A stretch of DNA of 64,000 nt from Calocera cornea HHB12733 (taxonomy: Eukaryota; Basidiomycota; Dacrymycetes; Dacrymycetales; Dacrymycetaceae). The DNA lies in the NCBI GenBank assembly GCA_001632435.1, contig KV423993.1:62001-126000 (forward strand). The letters are read 5' to 3'. Below the pieces are notes generated by a model. That model was not told where the DNA came from. It did no database searches and was given only the letters and a program-made list of their open reading frames with translations. Made by a program: the position numbers and the translations under genes. Of this stretch, positions 38,128-47,933 are shown one piece after another (within the stretch, counting starts at the first letter, position 1; each line of letters begins with the position of its first letter).

Positions 38128-38611
38128 GAGCCTCCCAATCCCACACGATTGCTTGTAAAAGTGAAGTGTTGTGATGTCCTCGTGGTAGACAGGACAGAAA
38201 CGTGCAATGCCAAAGTTTAGCTTGCGTCACGTGCGGTTAACCGGTGCCGGGGCCTCGCCTTGAAAGGGGCGAACGGTATGACGGCATTTCATCCACTATC
38301 CACTATGGTCGCGTGGATATCCAAGAACTCGGCTGACATGAACACGATTACACGGTGTTTGTCAGTGGGAACGCTCACGAAGCCGTAGTAGCGGGAAGGA
38401 GTTACCAGAAGGCTAACAGTATGGACGGTAGCGGCGTGTACGCCGCCGCTACCATGGATATCTGCCAGGCCCTCCGGAGGTAGACCAAAGGCTCACCAGA
38501 AAGACTGTCCCAGTGAGCCCGAACTAGCGCGTACACCGGTGAGCGTCCTATCGTTCCACTCATGCTGCATCAGCCTCTGTTCGAAGATGTTTTCCCCTTC
38601 CACACGAGTTT

Positions 38612-38725
38612 ACCAGCTACCATACCGGCAAGGAGAGGATCATCGAGCCGGTCATGGCCACGAAGGCAGCGGAGGTCAATGGGAAGAGGAGGTATGTCAG
38701 CCTTCTCGAGGTCATGAAACTGTAG
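38612..38725 (+). pseudogene. 3' fragment of a third NTF2-like copy
   Basis: The last 37 codons of copy 1 recur here as SYHTGKERIIEPVMATKAAE then VNGKRRYVSLLEVMKL and a TAG at 38723-38725. No matching upstream exons were found between 38128 and 38611, so this is a truncated duplicate. Confidence 0.8.
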
Positions 38726-38847
38726 TGGCGCCCAGATAAAAAGGTGTCCAGACAAAGGGTATACAGGAGGGCTAGATTGAGCCGTGTGCGGCTGATCTCG
38801 TCTGTAGCCTACAATACAACATGTATATGAACGCATAGTCGTACAGC

Positions 38848-39690
38848 TCAGTCGTATGGCCTAGCGTCCCTATACTCTGGCGGCGGCAGCGTCCCGCTCG
38901 CGGGCCTGTCCCCAGGGCGATATGGGTCGATCCTTGCAGCCAACAGCTCCAAGACGCGGTCAACCACTTCATTCGTCAGGTGAGGATCCACAGCTAGTCG
39001 TGTAGGTTCCGGAGCCGGAGGAGTAGCATGGAAGGAGACTACGGCGCTGAGTTTCTCGTTCGGTATGGGAGTGGCTGTCGCTACTTCCTCCTCGCTGAGG
39101 TCCAGGGAAGCGTCGAATTGCTCGAAGTTCATGATGGCTCGGCGCCTGCGCCTGCGCAGGATGAACCACAGCACTAGTGCCAGAACGGCGAGGAATGAGA
39201 TTCCGCCAAGGACTCCGCCGACGACTGTCCATGTGTTTGGTGTGCTCCGGGAGGAAGACACCTGCGAGGTGGGTGGGGATGTGAAGGTCGCAGGTGGGGA
39301 GGTCGAGAAGGGCGTACTGAAGGTGGGGTCCGGAGCACTTGGGGAGGATGCTGACGTAGTCGACAAAGGCAGTGACGTGCTCAGGGTAGATGAAGAGGTA
39401 GATGAGGAGGCCGACGATGTGGTTGACGTGGTTGTCGAGGTTGTCGTGGACGATGTTGTGGTGGTTGAGGACGACCTCGTGGAGCTGGAAGGTGAGCCCG
39501 GCGCCTGTGCCAGCGTGGCGGTGACATTTGGGTCTTCAGAGGGATTTTCAGGGAGCTCTGGTCCTAGACCTGGTCCTGGTATCCCAAAAGTATCTGAGGA
39601 GGACATGGTTGGGCCGCGAATGAGACAGGAAGAGGTGGGTGATCTTGGACGTCTCGAGGCAGGGGTGCTAGAAGACACCCCAAGAGACAC
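38848..39690 (-). CDS. Ser/Thr-rich single-pass membrane protein (5' end unresolved)
   Basis: Reads, from high to low coordinate, ASRRPRSPTSS, an internal Met (MSSSDTFGIPGPG, ATG at 39606), then a long Ser/Thr-rich stretch (39460-39300) likely to be O-glycosylated outside the cell. A transmembrane helix follows, TWTVVGGVLGGISFLAVLAL continuing VLWFIL, then the stop-transfer cluster RRRRRR and a cytoplasmic tail with FEQFDASLDLSEEEVATATP, ending EYRDARPYD. The layout recalls Mid2/Wsc-type wall sensors, but the extracellular Cys-rich module is not seen. The frame is open upstream to about 39717 (CYPNAATVSLG) without an ATG, so an N-terminal signal exon probably lies further upstream. Confidence 0.65.
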   Translation of the reverse strand: MSLGVSSSTPASRRPRSPTSSCLIRGPTMSSSDTFGIPGPGLGPELPENPSEDPNVTATLAQAPGSPSSSTRSSSTTTTSSTTTSTTTSTTSSASSSTSSSTLSTSLPLSTTSASSPSAPDPTFSTPFSTSPPATFTSPPTSQVSSSRSTPNTWTVVGGVLGGISFLAVLALVLWFILRRRRRRAIMNFEQFDASLDLSEEEVATATPIPNEKLSAVVSFHATPPAPEPTRLAVDPHLTNEVVDRVLELLAARIDPYRPGDRPASGTLPPPEYRDARPYD

Positions 39691-40069
39691 CGTGGCAGCA
39701 TTTGGGTAGCAGTCGCAATGTTACCATGGCGGATTACTGTGTGAAACTGTTGCTTGTTGCGAAGGAGGTCGTTATTGTGTGGAGAGGGAAGTTGTCAGAA
39801 GATGCAAGATGCAGGGGTGGGAGCGAGAATGTCGACTCCGGTCGGAGCCGAGTGCGGGGTGAGGGAGACCCCTACAACGCGTTCGACGCGTGCAGTGCAT
39901 TCCAGCCCGGGACACGCCCGCGTCCCCGTTGCCCGTGGCCGCCTTCGCCCAGCAGATCTTCACTCCGTCAGCACCACCCCCCCGACGACCAGCACAACGA
40001 CCACCACACACCTCAGCAGCGGTCCTCGCTTCTCTATACCCCAACCAACGCCCATACCCACATCCCAAA

Positions 40070-43066
40070 ATGGCAGCAGCACCAGCAGCAGCACGCCGCC
40101 CACCTCTCCCGGGCCAACCTCAACCGCCTCGCCGGCCCGCAATGGTCAGCACAACACGCCGTCCAGCCGGCCTCGGTGGGCTCATGAGCCCCGTCTCGCT
40201 CGACGACCCCGGTGGGCCCAGCACACCCGGCGCTGCGGCGGGCACCAAGCCGAGCCCGCCGCACCCAGGTGTCAACGGGCGCGGGACACCTAGGGCACCG
40301 CCGGCATCCAAAGCATGTATGCGCCCCTTTCTCACCCTGTTCTCCCTACGTCCCTGTCTGACACCAGACAGCACCCGCCCCCGCTCGCCCGTTGAGGACG
40401 CCCACTCGCCCGCCAAACGCTCGTCCACAACGGCCCTCCCTGCCGAACCAATCCACAGCCCCGCAGATCCAAGTTCAACATTCCACATCCCCCCCGCCGT
40501 CAGAGCACACCCGCACACCCGCGCGCATACCCCTTTCCCGCCAGACCTCCCTCCCACTTTCCACATCGACATCCCCCGGCCCATCCGCAAGCGCTAATGG
40601 AGGATACTCCATCACCCCCAGCTCGCCAGCACAGAGCTTCTGGGCCACCACCGAAGACATCGCGAGCGACGACGACCTGATCACGGAAGTGGACGAGCAC
40701 GCCCCGGACGAGGAGTTCATCCGCTCCCTCCAAGGCGTGGGCGCCCTGCACACTAAGCAGCTGCGCACTCTCAAGCGGCTCTTGGAGCAGAGCCAGACCG
40801 CCGCGGCCTCGCAGTTGCATGCACTGCAGGCTGAGCAGCGGGTGCTGCGGGAGCAACTGGCCCGGGAGAGGGCGGAGAGGGAGCGCATCGAGCGCGCTAT
40901 GGATGGCGAGCGGGCAAGAAGCTGGGCCCCACCGAGGGTTAGGACACCCAGGCCCCCGGAAGCAGGTGTGGATATGGTCGCGGTTATGCGGGGGAGCATG
41001 GAGGGGACGATCAGTGATGGTGAGGTTAAGACCGCGTTGAGAAGCTTGAGGCCGGCGGAGAGGATGCGGCTGTGAGTCGTGTTTCCGTCGCGGTAGTGCT
41101 GCATACTGACGCGTTGTAGCATTCATATCATCTTGGACTGTAAGCGCTTACCCATAAGTATGCGACGTGTCGGCTAACGCTTGTTGCGACAGCCTGTCTC
41201 CCGGGCGACATCAGCGCGATGATCCGTCTGCTCGACAAGTACCTCAAATCGACCTTTGACGTCCTCGGCAACCTCCCCGAAGAGCTCGCGGTGCTCGTCC
41301 TCACCCACCTATCCGTGCCCGAGCTACTTGCTGCCGAGCGCGTGTCCCGTACCTGGCAGCAGCTTGTGCACCACCCCAGCGTGTGGAGGTTCCATTGTAT
41401 GCGCCTGGCGGCGACGGACCCGGTGCCACTCAGGCCGCCTGCAAATCCGGATGGTTGGTGCGTGCTCCTTCCAATGCAACTAGCAGGACGGCTGCACTGA
41501 CGCCTCATGTCGCAGGGAACCGCTCTACCGCGGCCTACACTATCGCGAGCAAAATTGGGCGCTCGGCCTCGCCCAGACCCTGCGCTTCCTGCCAGGCCAT
41601 GCTGGCTACGTAACCACCCTGCACCTCAAAGGCAAGCGCCTGATCAGCGGCAGCTACGACGAGACAGTGCGCGTATGGGATTTGGAGAGCGGCGGCCTGA
41701 CCAAGGAGCTGAGGGTCAAGGCGGTTAGTTGTTTGGATATGCTGCCGGACGAAGAGGTGTTCGCTGTCGGTTTCCATGATGTTGGGTGCGCCTCCCTTCC
41801 TCCTCTCATGTGAATGCCGATGCTGACGTTAGCGCGCGTAACAGCCGCGTCCAAGTGTTCTCGTCCCTCACGTGGAACGTCCTTCAAACGCTGCAAGGCC
41901 ACCTATACGGCATCCGCGCAATAGCGATGAACTCGACGTACCTCGTCTCCGCCGGCGCGGACAAGGCCCTGGTGTGCTGGGACTGGCGCGCAGGGACGAA
42001 GATCGTGCGGTTCGGGCAACAAACAAATCTGAACATCGGCGTGCAGCTCGTTAGCGAGGACCGCGTTGTGGGAGTGACCGTGGATGGCGTTGTTCGGACG
42101 TTCTCGATTCGTGAGTACCTTTCGCCGTGCTAAGGCAAGGGGCTGACGAGAGAGCAGCGAGGAGGGAGATGCTGAGCCAGTTCAAGCTCAGTGACCTACA
42201 CGGCACGGATCCGATGGCAGACTCAAGACTTCTCAACATTGGGGCTGGGGCGAATACGCTGCAGTGCGTTGTCATTCTGTAGCCAATGCTCCGAGCTAAT
42301 CTAGGTGTAGATGGTTCGCCGCCAAGGGGAGACACATTACCGTAGGTCTGCCAGAGCCAAATGGGAAACTGAGCTAATGCCATGGGCAGTGCGCTACAAA
42401 GTCGGTCATCTTGCGCCTGGAATGGCCGGAAGACGGTAGCGAGTCCGCCCGCACACCAACGACAAACGGCCTCCCTTCGCCGCTCGTTGAGCGTCGCATG
42501 GCTGCCCAGCAGCGCAAAGTCAGCGCACCCATGCCCTCTTCGGGCGCGGCCACGCCCGTCAGAGCAGACGCCCTGCGCCGGTCCAGTCTTGGCCGCGCAT
42601 CTGTTGCATCGGCGGCCTCCAGCCCCAAGGCGGCTACGTTTCAGGATGTGCCACTGGGGAGCTTGCCGCGTATCGTGTCTATTACGGACACGCCGGATAT
42701 CTCGGTCGGAGCGGTGGACCCCACCAAGGGAAGGGTCGTTACGAGCACGAGGTTCTCCACGAGGACTGGAGCTGATAGGAGGGTAAACCGACCTTGAAAC
42801 TGTTTCCAAACCGCAGCTGATGAGATCCTGGCTAGATCTTCGTCTCCACTTGCCGAGCAACCCAAACCGGCAAAAGCCCTCATCGCCAACCACTGGAGGT
42901 GGCGGAGGAAGGCGCGGAACAAAAGCCTCTGCCGTTGGGAGACATCGTACCCATCACGGGCATATGGCAGACACACGAGGAGCTCGCCACGCCGGAGAAG
43001 AACCCGATGTCGATGGCTTTGAGCCATGAAGAGGCGGTAGTTGGCTGTGCGGATGGTACCATTTAG
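40070..43066 (+). CDS. F-box and WD40-repeat protein
   Basis: Likely substrate receptor of an SCF ubiquitin ligase. Starts at 40070 ([15 protein letters not shown]) or 40142 ([14 protein letters not shown]). A disordered Pro/Ser/Thr-rich N-terminus leads to [20 protein letters not shown] and a coiled coil ([20 protein letters not shown]). The F-box reads [20 protein letters not shown] then [18 protein letters not shown] (41275-41394). WD repeats follow: [20 protein letters not shown] then [10 protein letters not shown] (41600-41690), [35 protein letters not shown] then [10 protein letters not shown], and [20 protein letters not shown]. After a Ser-rich insert (42420-42780) and an intron near 42781-42836 the protein ends VVGCADGTI with TAG at 43064-43066. 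The transposon begins 201 bp downstream. Confidence 0.88.
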
Positions 43067-43267
43067 TGGGTGTTTCCCTTTTCGGCCTTGGGCACGAGTT
43101 TGACAAACGACAGTGTTCTCGGATTCGTTGGAAACAAGTTCTTGGAGGCACCCACCGAGGAGGAATGATTCGGTTACCTGTGATGGCTTTGTTATTGGTT
43201 GATTCTACCTTCACGACTGATGTTCTATTATGATTGCGCGATTCCTAACGATGCCTTCCTATTCACG

Positions 43268-43351
43268 GAGACCATCCAGGGTCCCCGACACGGAATCCGG
43301 AAATCGAATTCCGGATTCCGGATTCCGTGGGGGCTGTGCTACTTTGCTCCC
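43268..43351 (+). repeat. Left terminal inverted repeat of the KDZ-like element
   Basis: About 84 bp. After the terminal 20 bp comes an internally palindromic run built of GGAATCCGGAA/TTCCGGATTCC units, then CCGTGGGGGCTGTG. Just inside lie two reverse CGGAAGCAAA motifs (TTTTTGCTTCCGGG near 43356, TATTTGCTTCCGC near 43375). Confidence 0.9.
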
Positions 43352-43667
43352 GCTTTTTTGCTTCCGGGATAGGTATTTGCTTCCGCTTATTAGTCACGTG
43401 ATGTCATGTGACATCTGTTCGCCCGTATGTGGTAGAATAATCAAGTCAAAGCAAATAAATACATTTCACTTTGTAGCTACTCTCCAGGCAGTTGAGGTAC
43501 CACAGGGATATCCAAAGGGCTTTTCTGCACACAGCTTTTATTGCAAATTACTAACTATGTAGGAGCCTCTTTCCGCACTATGCGTTACCTAAGTAGCTAG
43601 TTTTTTTTTGGGGGGGTTTTCGGGGTTATCAATGACAGAACAATAGAAGCAATTTGAAAGAAATCTT

Positions 43668-46485
43668 CTACACATCACCAGGGACAGAAAGCCATTTGGG
43701 GTCAACTGGGCGCAGGGGGGGACGAATGTCATACGGGCCGCTTGAAGGAATGTTGAGGCCGATCTTGAGGATCCGGTAGTTGGCATCCACGGGATTGGGG
43801 TGCAACTCATACACCGAGTTCTCGCCATCCGTAAACCTGAAGACCGCCCTTCCCTTGCACTTGTGGCGGCAGGTAAAGTGCCAAGCGCCCTCCAGTGTCT
43901 TCTTCTTGTACTGCATCAGCATTCCACACTTCGGGCAGTTCAGGTCGTTCTCGTTGCCGGTCAAGTTCTTCGACGGGGCACCCCATGTGTACCGGAACCC
44001 AGCCCCGCGTGCACCGAAAACAAAGATGTCGAGACCAAAAGTGGGCGTTGACAACTCATTGGTATACCCCTTCAGGACAGCTTTCTCCTGGGGCAAGTGG
44101 TCCCGATAGAATGCCCGCAGGAAGGGGGCCAGCCAGATCTCTGCCACACGCTGGGAGTTGAAGACCTTTGCCGTGAAGCTGATGACCGTATTGAAACCAA
44201 CACTAGAAGTAGTCAATATAGGTACAGGTACAGAATGTAAAGATACATACGTGCATGCCATAACCGAGGGCAACGCCTTCAACACCATACCGCTGCATGT
44301 CAGCAGAATAAGGGTCGATTCCTCGCAGGCATTCTTTGGGACAACTTCTCCAGCAATGGCAGTGCAAACCTGTCAGAAAGAATTAGACTACTTTCAGAGT
44401 GCTATGGATGAGTACTTACTTGAAGGGGGGTCCCAAATTTGTGGTATGTATCGCCCTTATTGTACAGGAGCTTGCCGTCGTGGTCATTAGAGTGAACGTC
44501 GACGACCATGAGGAAATGAAATTTCTTCTTGTAGCTGTAAGGTAGTGTTAGTAAACCAAGATAGTCCAGGAGCAAGAACACTTACTGGTAAGTCATCTTG
44601 CGCACCAGTTCCGCTATATGAACTTGGATGCTTCGGGTTCCTTTGGCCTGTACCGGGTTGCTCTGGTCCGACGACCACGTTGCACAATCATCCTCGAGCA
44701 CCACATCCACCCAATGGGCACGATGAGCCTATTTAGAAGTCAGCAATTGTTCCCAAGCAGAGAGAGAAACTTACCACTTTACGAGACCTGTACGTCTCAC
44801 CCAGATACCCCTTCACGATCCTGGAAGAGAGGTCCGACATGCTGTGCATGTCTTTCTCCTGCCAGTGCACCATCACGACGATGATCGGTTCAGCATGGAC
44901 TGAACCTTGAGACCATTGGGTGAGGTTCCCAAGATAATTGTACTATTAAAACTCAGTGCAATGCCTTCTTCATGTCATGAACTACTCACGGGCGGCTTCG
45001 ACATCTTGTCATCCTTACAGCATTTGACGCATTTGATGCCCTCTGGAGTATCCACGGTTGCCCTCGTCACATCAGCACATCCAGGTCCACCTGCAGTCGT
45101 GATGCAAAAGGCACGGCCACAGGTGTTGCAATCAGCCAGAGCGCTGGACTCAAAGCTACCACGGCAGACAGAACAATGCTACATTGAAGTTAGCATCTAC
45201 CAAGAGCAATGTGTGAGAAGACTTACAGTCAGCTTCCTGTACCGCGCATGAGGGGCTCCCAGCGCCGCCATCAAGTTACAGGCAGTTTCAGCCTTTGTGG
45301 TCCCCTTGGACACCCCATTCCCAACCTTCCCATCCGCCCAGAGATAGTCCCTGTCCATCTGCATGACACGCTTGGCTTGCTCCGGGCGATCTCTGGGGGC
45401 CACCTCCTTGTTTCTCTGCCAATACTTGTAGATGAGGGCAGGAGCACTTCCCCTAATGAAGAGTAAGTGAAGAACATGAACAATTTCTACAAACGCTTAC
45501 TCCATGGAATCGTGCGTCTGCACCCAATAACGCCACAGACCAGAAGCCGATTCAGGAGAGCCNNNNNNNNNNNNNNNNNNNNNNNNNNNNNNNNNNNNNN
45601 NNNNNNNNNNNNNNNNNNNNNNNNNNNNNNNNNNNNNNNNNNNNNNNNNNNNNNNNNNNNNNNNNNNNNNNNNNNNNNNNNNNNNNNNNNNNNNNNNNNN
45701 NNNNNNNNNNNNNNNNNNNNNNNNNNNNNNNNNNNNNNNNNNNNNNNNNNNNNNNNNNNNNNNNNNNNNNNNNNNNNNNNNNNNNNNNNNNNNNNNNNNN
45801 NNNNNNNNNNNNNNNNNNNNNNNNNNNNNNNNNNNNNNNNNNNNNNNNNNNNNNNNNNNNNNNNNNNNNNNNNNNNNNNNNNNNNNNNNNNNNNNNNNNN
45901 NNNNNNNNNNNNNNNNNNNNNNNNNNNNNNNNNNNNNNNNNNNNNNNNNNNNNNNNNNNNNNNNNNNNNNNNNNNNNNNNNNNNNNNNNNNNNNNNNNNN
46001 NNNNNNNNNNNNNNNNNNNNNNNNNNNNNNNNNNNNNNNNNNNNNNNNNNNNNNNNNNNNNNNNNNNNNNNNNNNNNNNNNNNNNNNNNNNNNNNNNNNN
46101 NNNNNNNNNNNNNNNNNNNNNNNNNNNNNNNNNNNNNNNNNNNNNNNNNNNNNNNNNNNNNNNNNNNNNNNNNNNNNNNNNNNNNNNNNNNNNNNNNNNN
46201 NNNNNNNNNNNNNNNNNNNNNNNNNNNNNNNNNNNNNNNNNNNNNNNNNNNNNNNNNNNNNNNNNNNNNNNNNNNNNNNNNNNNNNNNNNNNNNNNNNNN
46301 NNNNNNNNNNNNNNNNNNNNNNNNNNNNNNNNGTCTGCCTTCTTGGTGTACTCCTCCGGGGTTGAGATATCGTCCGACTTGGACAGATCCCTCGGGGGGA
46401 GGGGGATGGCAGTATTGTCGGCCGCACGTCCCCTGAGGCCTCGAGTGCCGCGCTGACCACGTTGACCACGAGTTCTGGGAGGCAT
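43668..46485 (-). CDS. Cys-rich KDZ-element accessory protein, function unknown (assembly gap inside)
   Basis: Minus-strand start MPPRTRGQRGQRGTRGLRGR at 46485, a Gly/Arg-rich N-terminus, then a 770-N gap. Beyond it come SASGLWRYWVQTHDSME, intron, VAPRDRPEQAKRVMQMDRDY, NLMAALGAPHARYRKLT, intron, then a RING/PHD-like ligand set CSVCRGS...CNTCGRAFCITTAGG...CADVT...CVKCC (45178-45010). Further exons read IIVVMVHWQEKDMHSMSDLS, DVVLEDDCATWSSDQ, FHFLMVVDVHSNDHDGKLLY then NKGDTYHKFGTPLQ, VFNSQRVAEIWLAPFLRAFY, and a second zinc-ribbon-like set CPKCGMLM...FTCRHKCKGRAVF near 43920. It ends SVPGDV and TAG. About nine introns. I do not recognise a named enzyme; proteins of this general look occur in mushroom transposons, from memory only. 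Confidence 0.7.
45563..46332. other. Assembly gap (770 N)
   Basis: Run of N inside the Cys-rich accessory gene of the transposon, removing part of its N-terminal half. Confidence 0.99.
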
Positions 46486-46593
46486 ATTTGAGTTCAGAAG
46501 AGTACAGTGAAAGTCGATTGTTGAAGTCTTGATAATGGTCGTTTGCTGGCAAAGGTATTGCTGCCTCGAGGCACGGACCAGGGGCTATGTGAA

Positions 46594-46860
46594 ACGGAAG
46601 CAGAACCTCGTCACGGAAGCAGATTGCCCAATGAACGGACGTAAATCTTGCACTCGGATGCAACTTACCCTTTGGGCGGAAGCATATTTTGAGTTGCGCG
46701 GAAGTAAACAATTTGGTAGACGGAAGCAGATTGGTAATCCAGCGGAAGCATAATTGGGTGAACGGAAGTAAATGTCACGTGCACGGAAGCAAATAGTCAC
46801 GTGCACGGAAGCAGAATTGCTCCCTGAACGCGGCGCGCGACGCGCGCCGGAAGCAAACAA
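46594..46860 (+). repeat. CGGAAG(C/T)A motif array in the divergent region of the transposon
   Basis: Ten exact CGGAAG cores at about 46595, 46614, 46677, 46699, 46721, 46743, 46763, 46783, 46806 and 46848, plus two variants, nearly all followed by CA or TA and an AT-rich spacer. Spacing near 20-23 bp (about two helical turns) is common from 46677 to 46806. Two GTCACGTGCACGGAAGC repeats contain a CACGTG E-box. All are in one orientation, just upstream of the minus-strand gene start at 46485. Confidence 0.85.
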
Positions 46861-46907
46861 CTCTCTCTCTCTCCCACCACCATCCCTGTTGCGCGCTCGC
46901 AACAGGG
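46831..46907. repeat. Two perfect hairpins beside the motif array
   Basis: CGGCGCGCG-A-CGCGCGCCG at 46831-46849 (9-bp arms) and CCCTGTTGCG-CGCT-CGCAACAGGG at 46884-46907 (10-bp arms). A CT dinucleotide tract (46861-46873) lies between them. Confidence 0.85.
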
Positions 46908-46982
46908 TTATAGTAAGTTTTTTTTTACTAATTAATTTTCTTAGATAATTGGACACTTCGGGCCCCTCCTCAGGGCGAGCAT

Positions 46983-47395
46983 GGCTTGTCCATCTCGTCT
47001 GCGAGGTGGGGCTGGAGGATGTGGAAGAGCGCATGGCTTGTCCGTCGCTCCTCCACTCCTCATACTGTATGGGTCTTCGTGGGGCGCGCATGGCTTGTCC
47101 GTCGCGCCCTTTTCTGCCATCATATATGCGTGCAGGGCTTGTCCCTCGCGCATATATGAATCTCTGTAAGCATGTTTGGGCGTTGGGGGGCGCGGTGGCA
47201 GGACATGCATGGCTTGTCCGTCATGTCTTTGCCACCAGCCGGATGAATGGGGAGCGCAGGGCCTGTCCCTCGTAACCCTGCAGTCCTTCCCAGCGCCTAT
47301 CTCACTCCCCCTGCCCCGCACACACATGGCATGTCCGTTGTGGGCGGTGAGCAGGGGTTTGGACTATGACTTGGTGCAGGGCCTGTCCCTCACCG
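46983..47395 (+). repeat. Eight iterons GGCTTGTCCGTC / GGCCTGTCCCTC
   Basis: Copies begin near 46983, 47034, 47092, 47136, 47211, 47260, 47328 and 47380, spaced 44-75 bp, all in one orientation and nearly all preceded by GCAT or GCAG. Two versions occur: ATGGCTTGTCCGTC and AGGGCYTGTCCCTC. The spacers differ in sequence, so this is an iteron set, not a plain tandem repeat. It lies in the non-coding region between the divergent genes. Confidence 0.85.
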
Positions 47396-47484
47396 AGTCA
47401 TGGGCCAAGTGAGATCTCCCCTAGGGAGCTGAGCCCGCCGACGCCGCCCCAGGAGCTCCTCCTCCCCGACGTCTCCCCTCTTTC

Positions 47485-47631
47485 CCTCGGTATCTTTCGA
47501 TACCGAGGCTGCTTTGGTGTCATGATGCCTCCGACGGGGAGGATCATGACACCGTCGCCCACTGCAGCTTCCCCAGGAGGGGAAGCAGGTAAGCTGACGA
47601 GGAGCGGGCGTCTTGTCGCCCCTCCTCGTCA
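47485..47631. repeat. Run of four hairpins in the divergent region
   Basis: 47485-47508: CCTCGGTATC, loop TTTC, GATACCGAGG. 47516-47553: GGTGTCATGATGCCTCC with a near-perfect partner (one bulged base). 47567-47586: GCTTCCCC, loop AGGA, GGGGAAGC. 47595-47631: TGACGAGGAG pairs with CTCCTCGTCA around a 17-nt loop. Four stems in 147 bp is far beyond chance. They lie about 300 bp upstream of the plus-strand gene start. Confidence 0.85.
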
Positions 47632-47933
47632 TTTAGTATATTTATTTTAGAAACTAGATACATTGTAACACGGGACGCGGCCCCCTCCGCTCTTAAAAAA
47701 TAATAATAAGTTAATATTTTGATTTATATATTTATCTTGTTACTCAGGGACGCCAACCAAATGAAGGCGTACAGGTTGCCTTTTAAGGCAATGCTCATTC
47801 ATCGGACCCGAAACGGGGGATCCGAGTCTCCATCATCAAAATGTTTTTCGCCAGGTCCTTCAGGTGGTTACCATTTCTCAACACCCTTCTTTCCTTCCTC
47901 CCCACTACCTTCTCAACTTCTTTCAGCCCTACG

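Noticed and set aside
38848..39709. 214-codon plus-strand acidic frame at 39065-39709
   Set aside because: Antisense of the Ser/Thr-rich repeat of the membrane protein; the Val/Asp/Glu runs are produced by the complementary codons.
45467..46711. Long frames across the second N run in several phases
   Set aside because: Same artefact; only the frame starting MPPRTRGQRGQ joins to recognisable exons.
46983..47395. Small proteins read through the GGCTTGTCC iterons (repeated MACPS runs)
   Set aside because: The repeated peptides arise from the iterated DNA word in different frames. There is no consistent frame, start or intron pattern.
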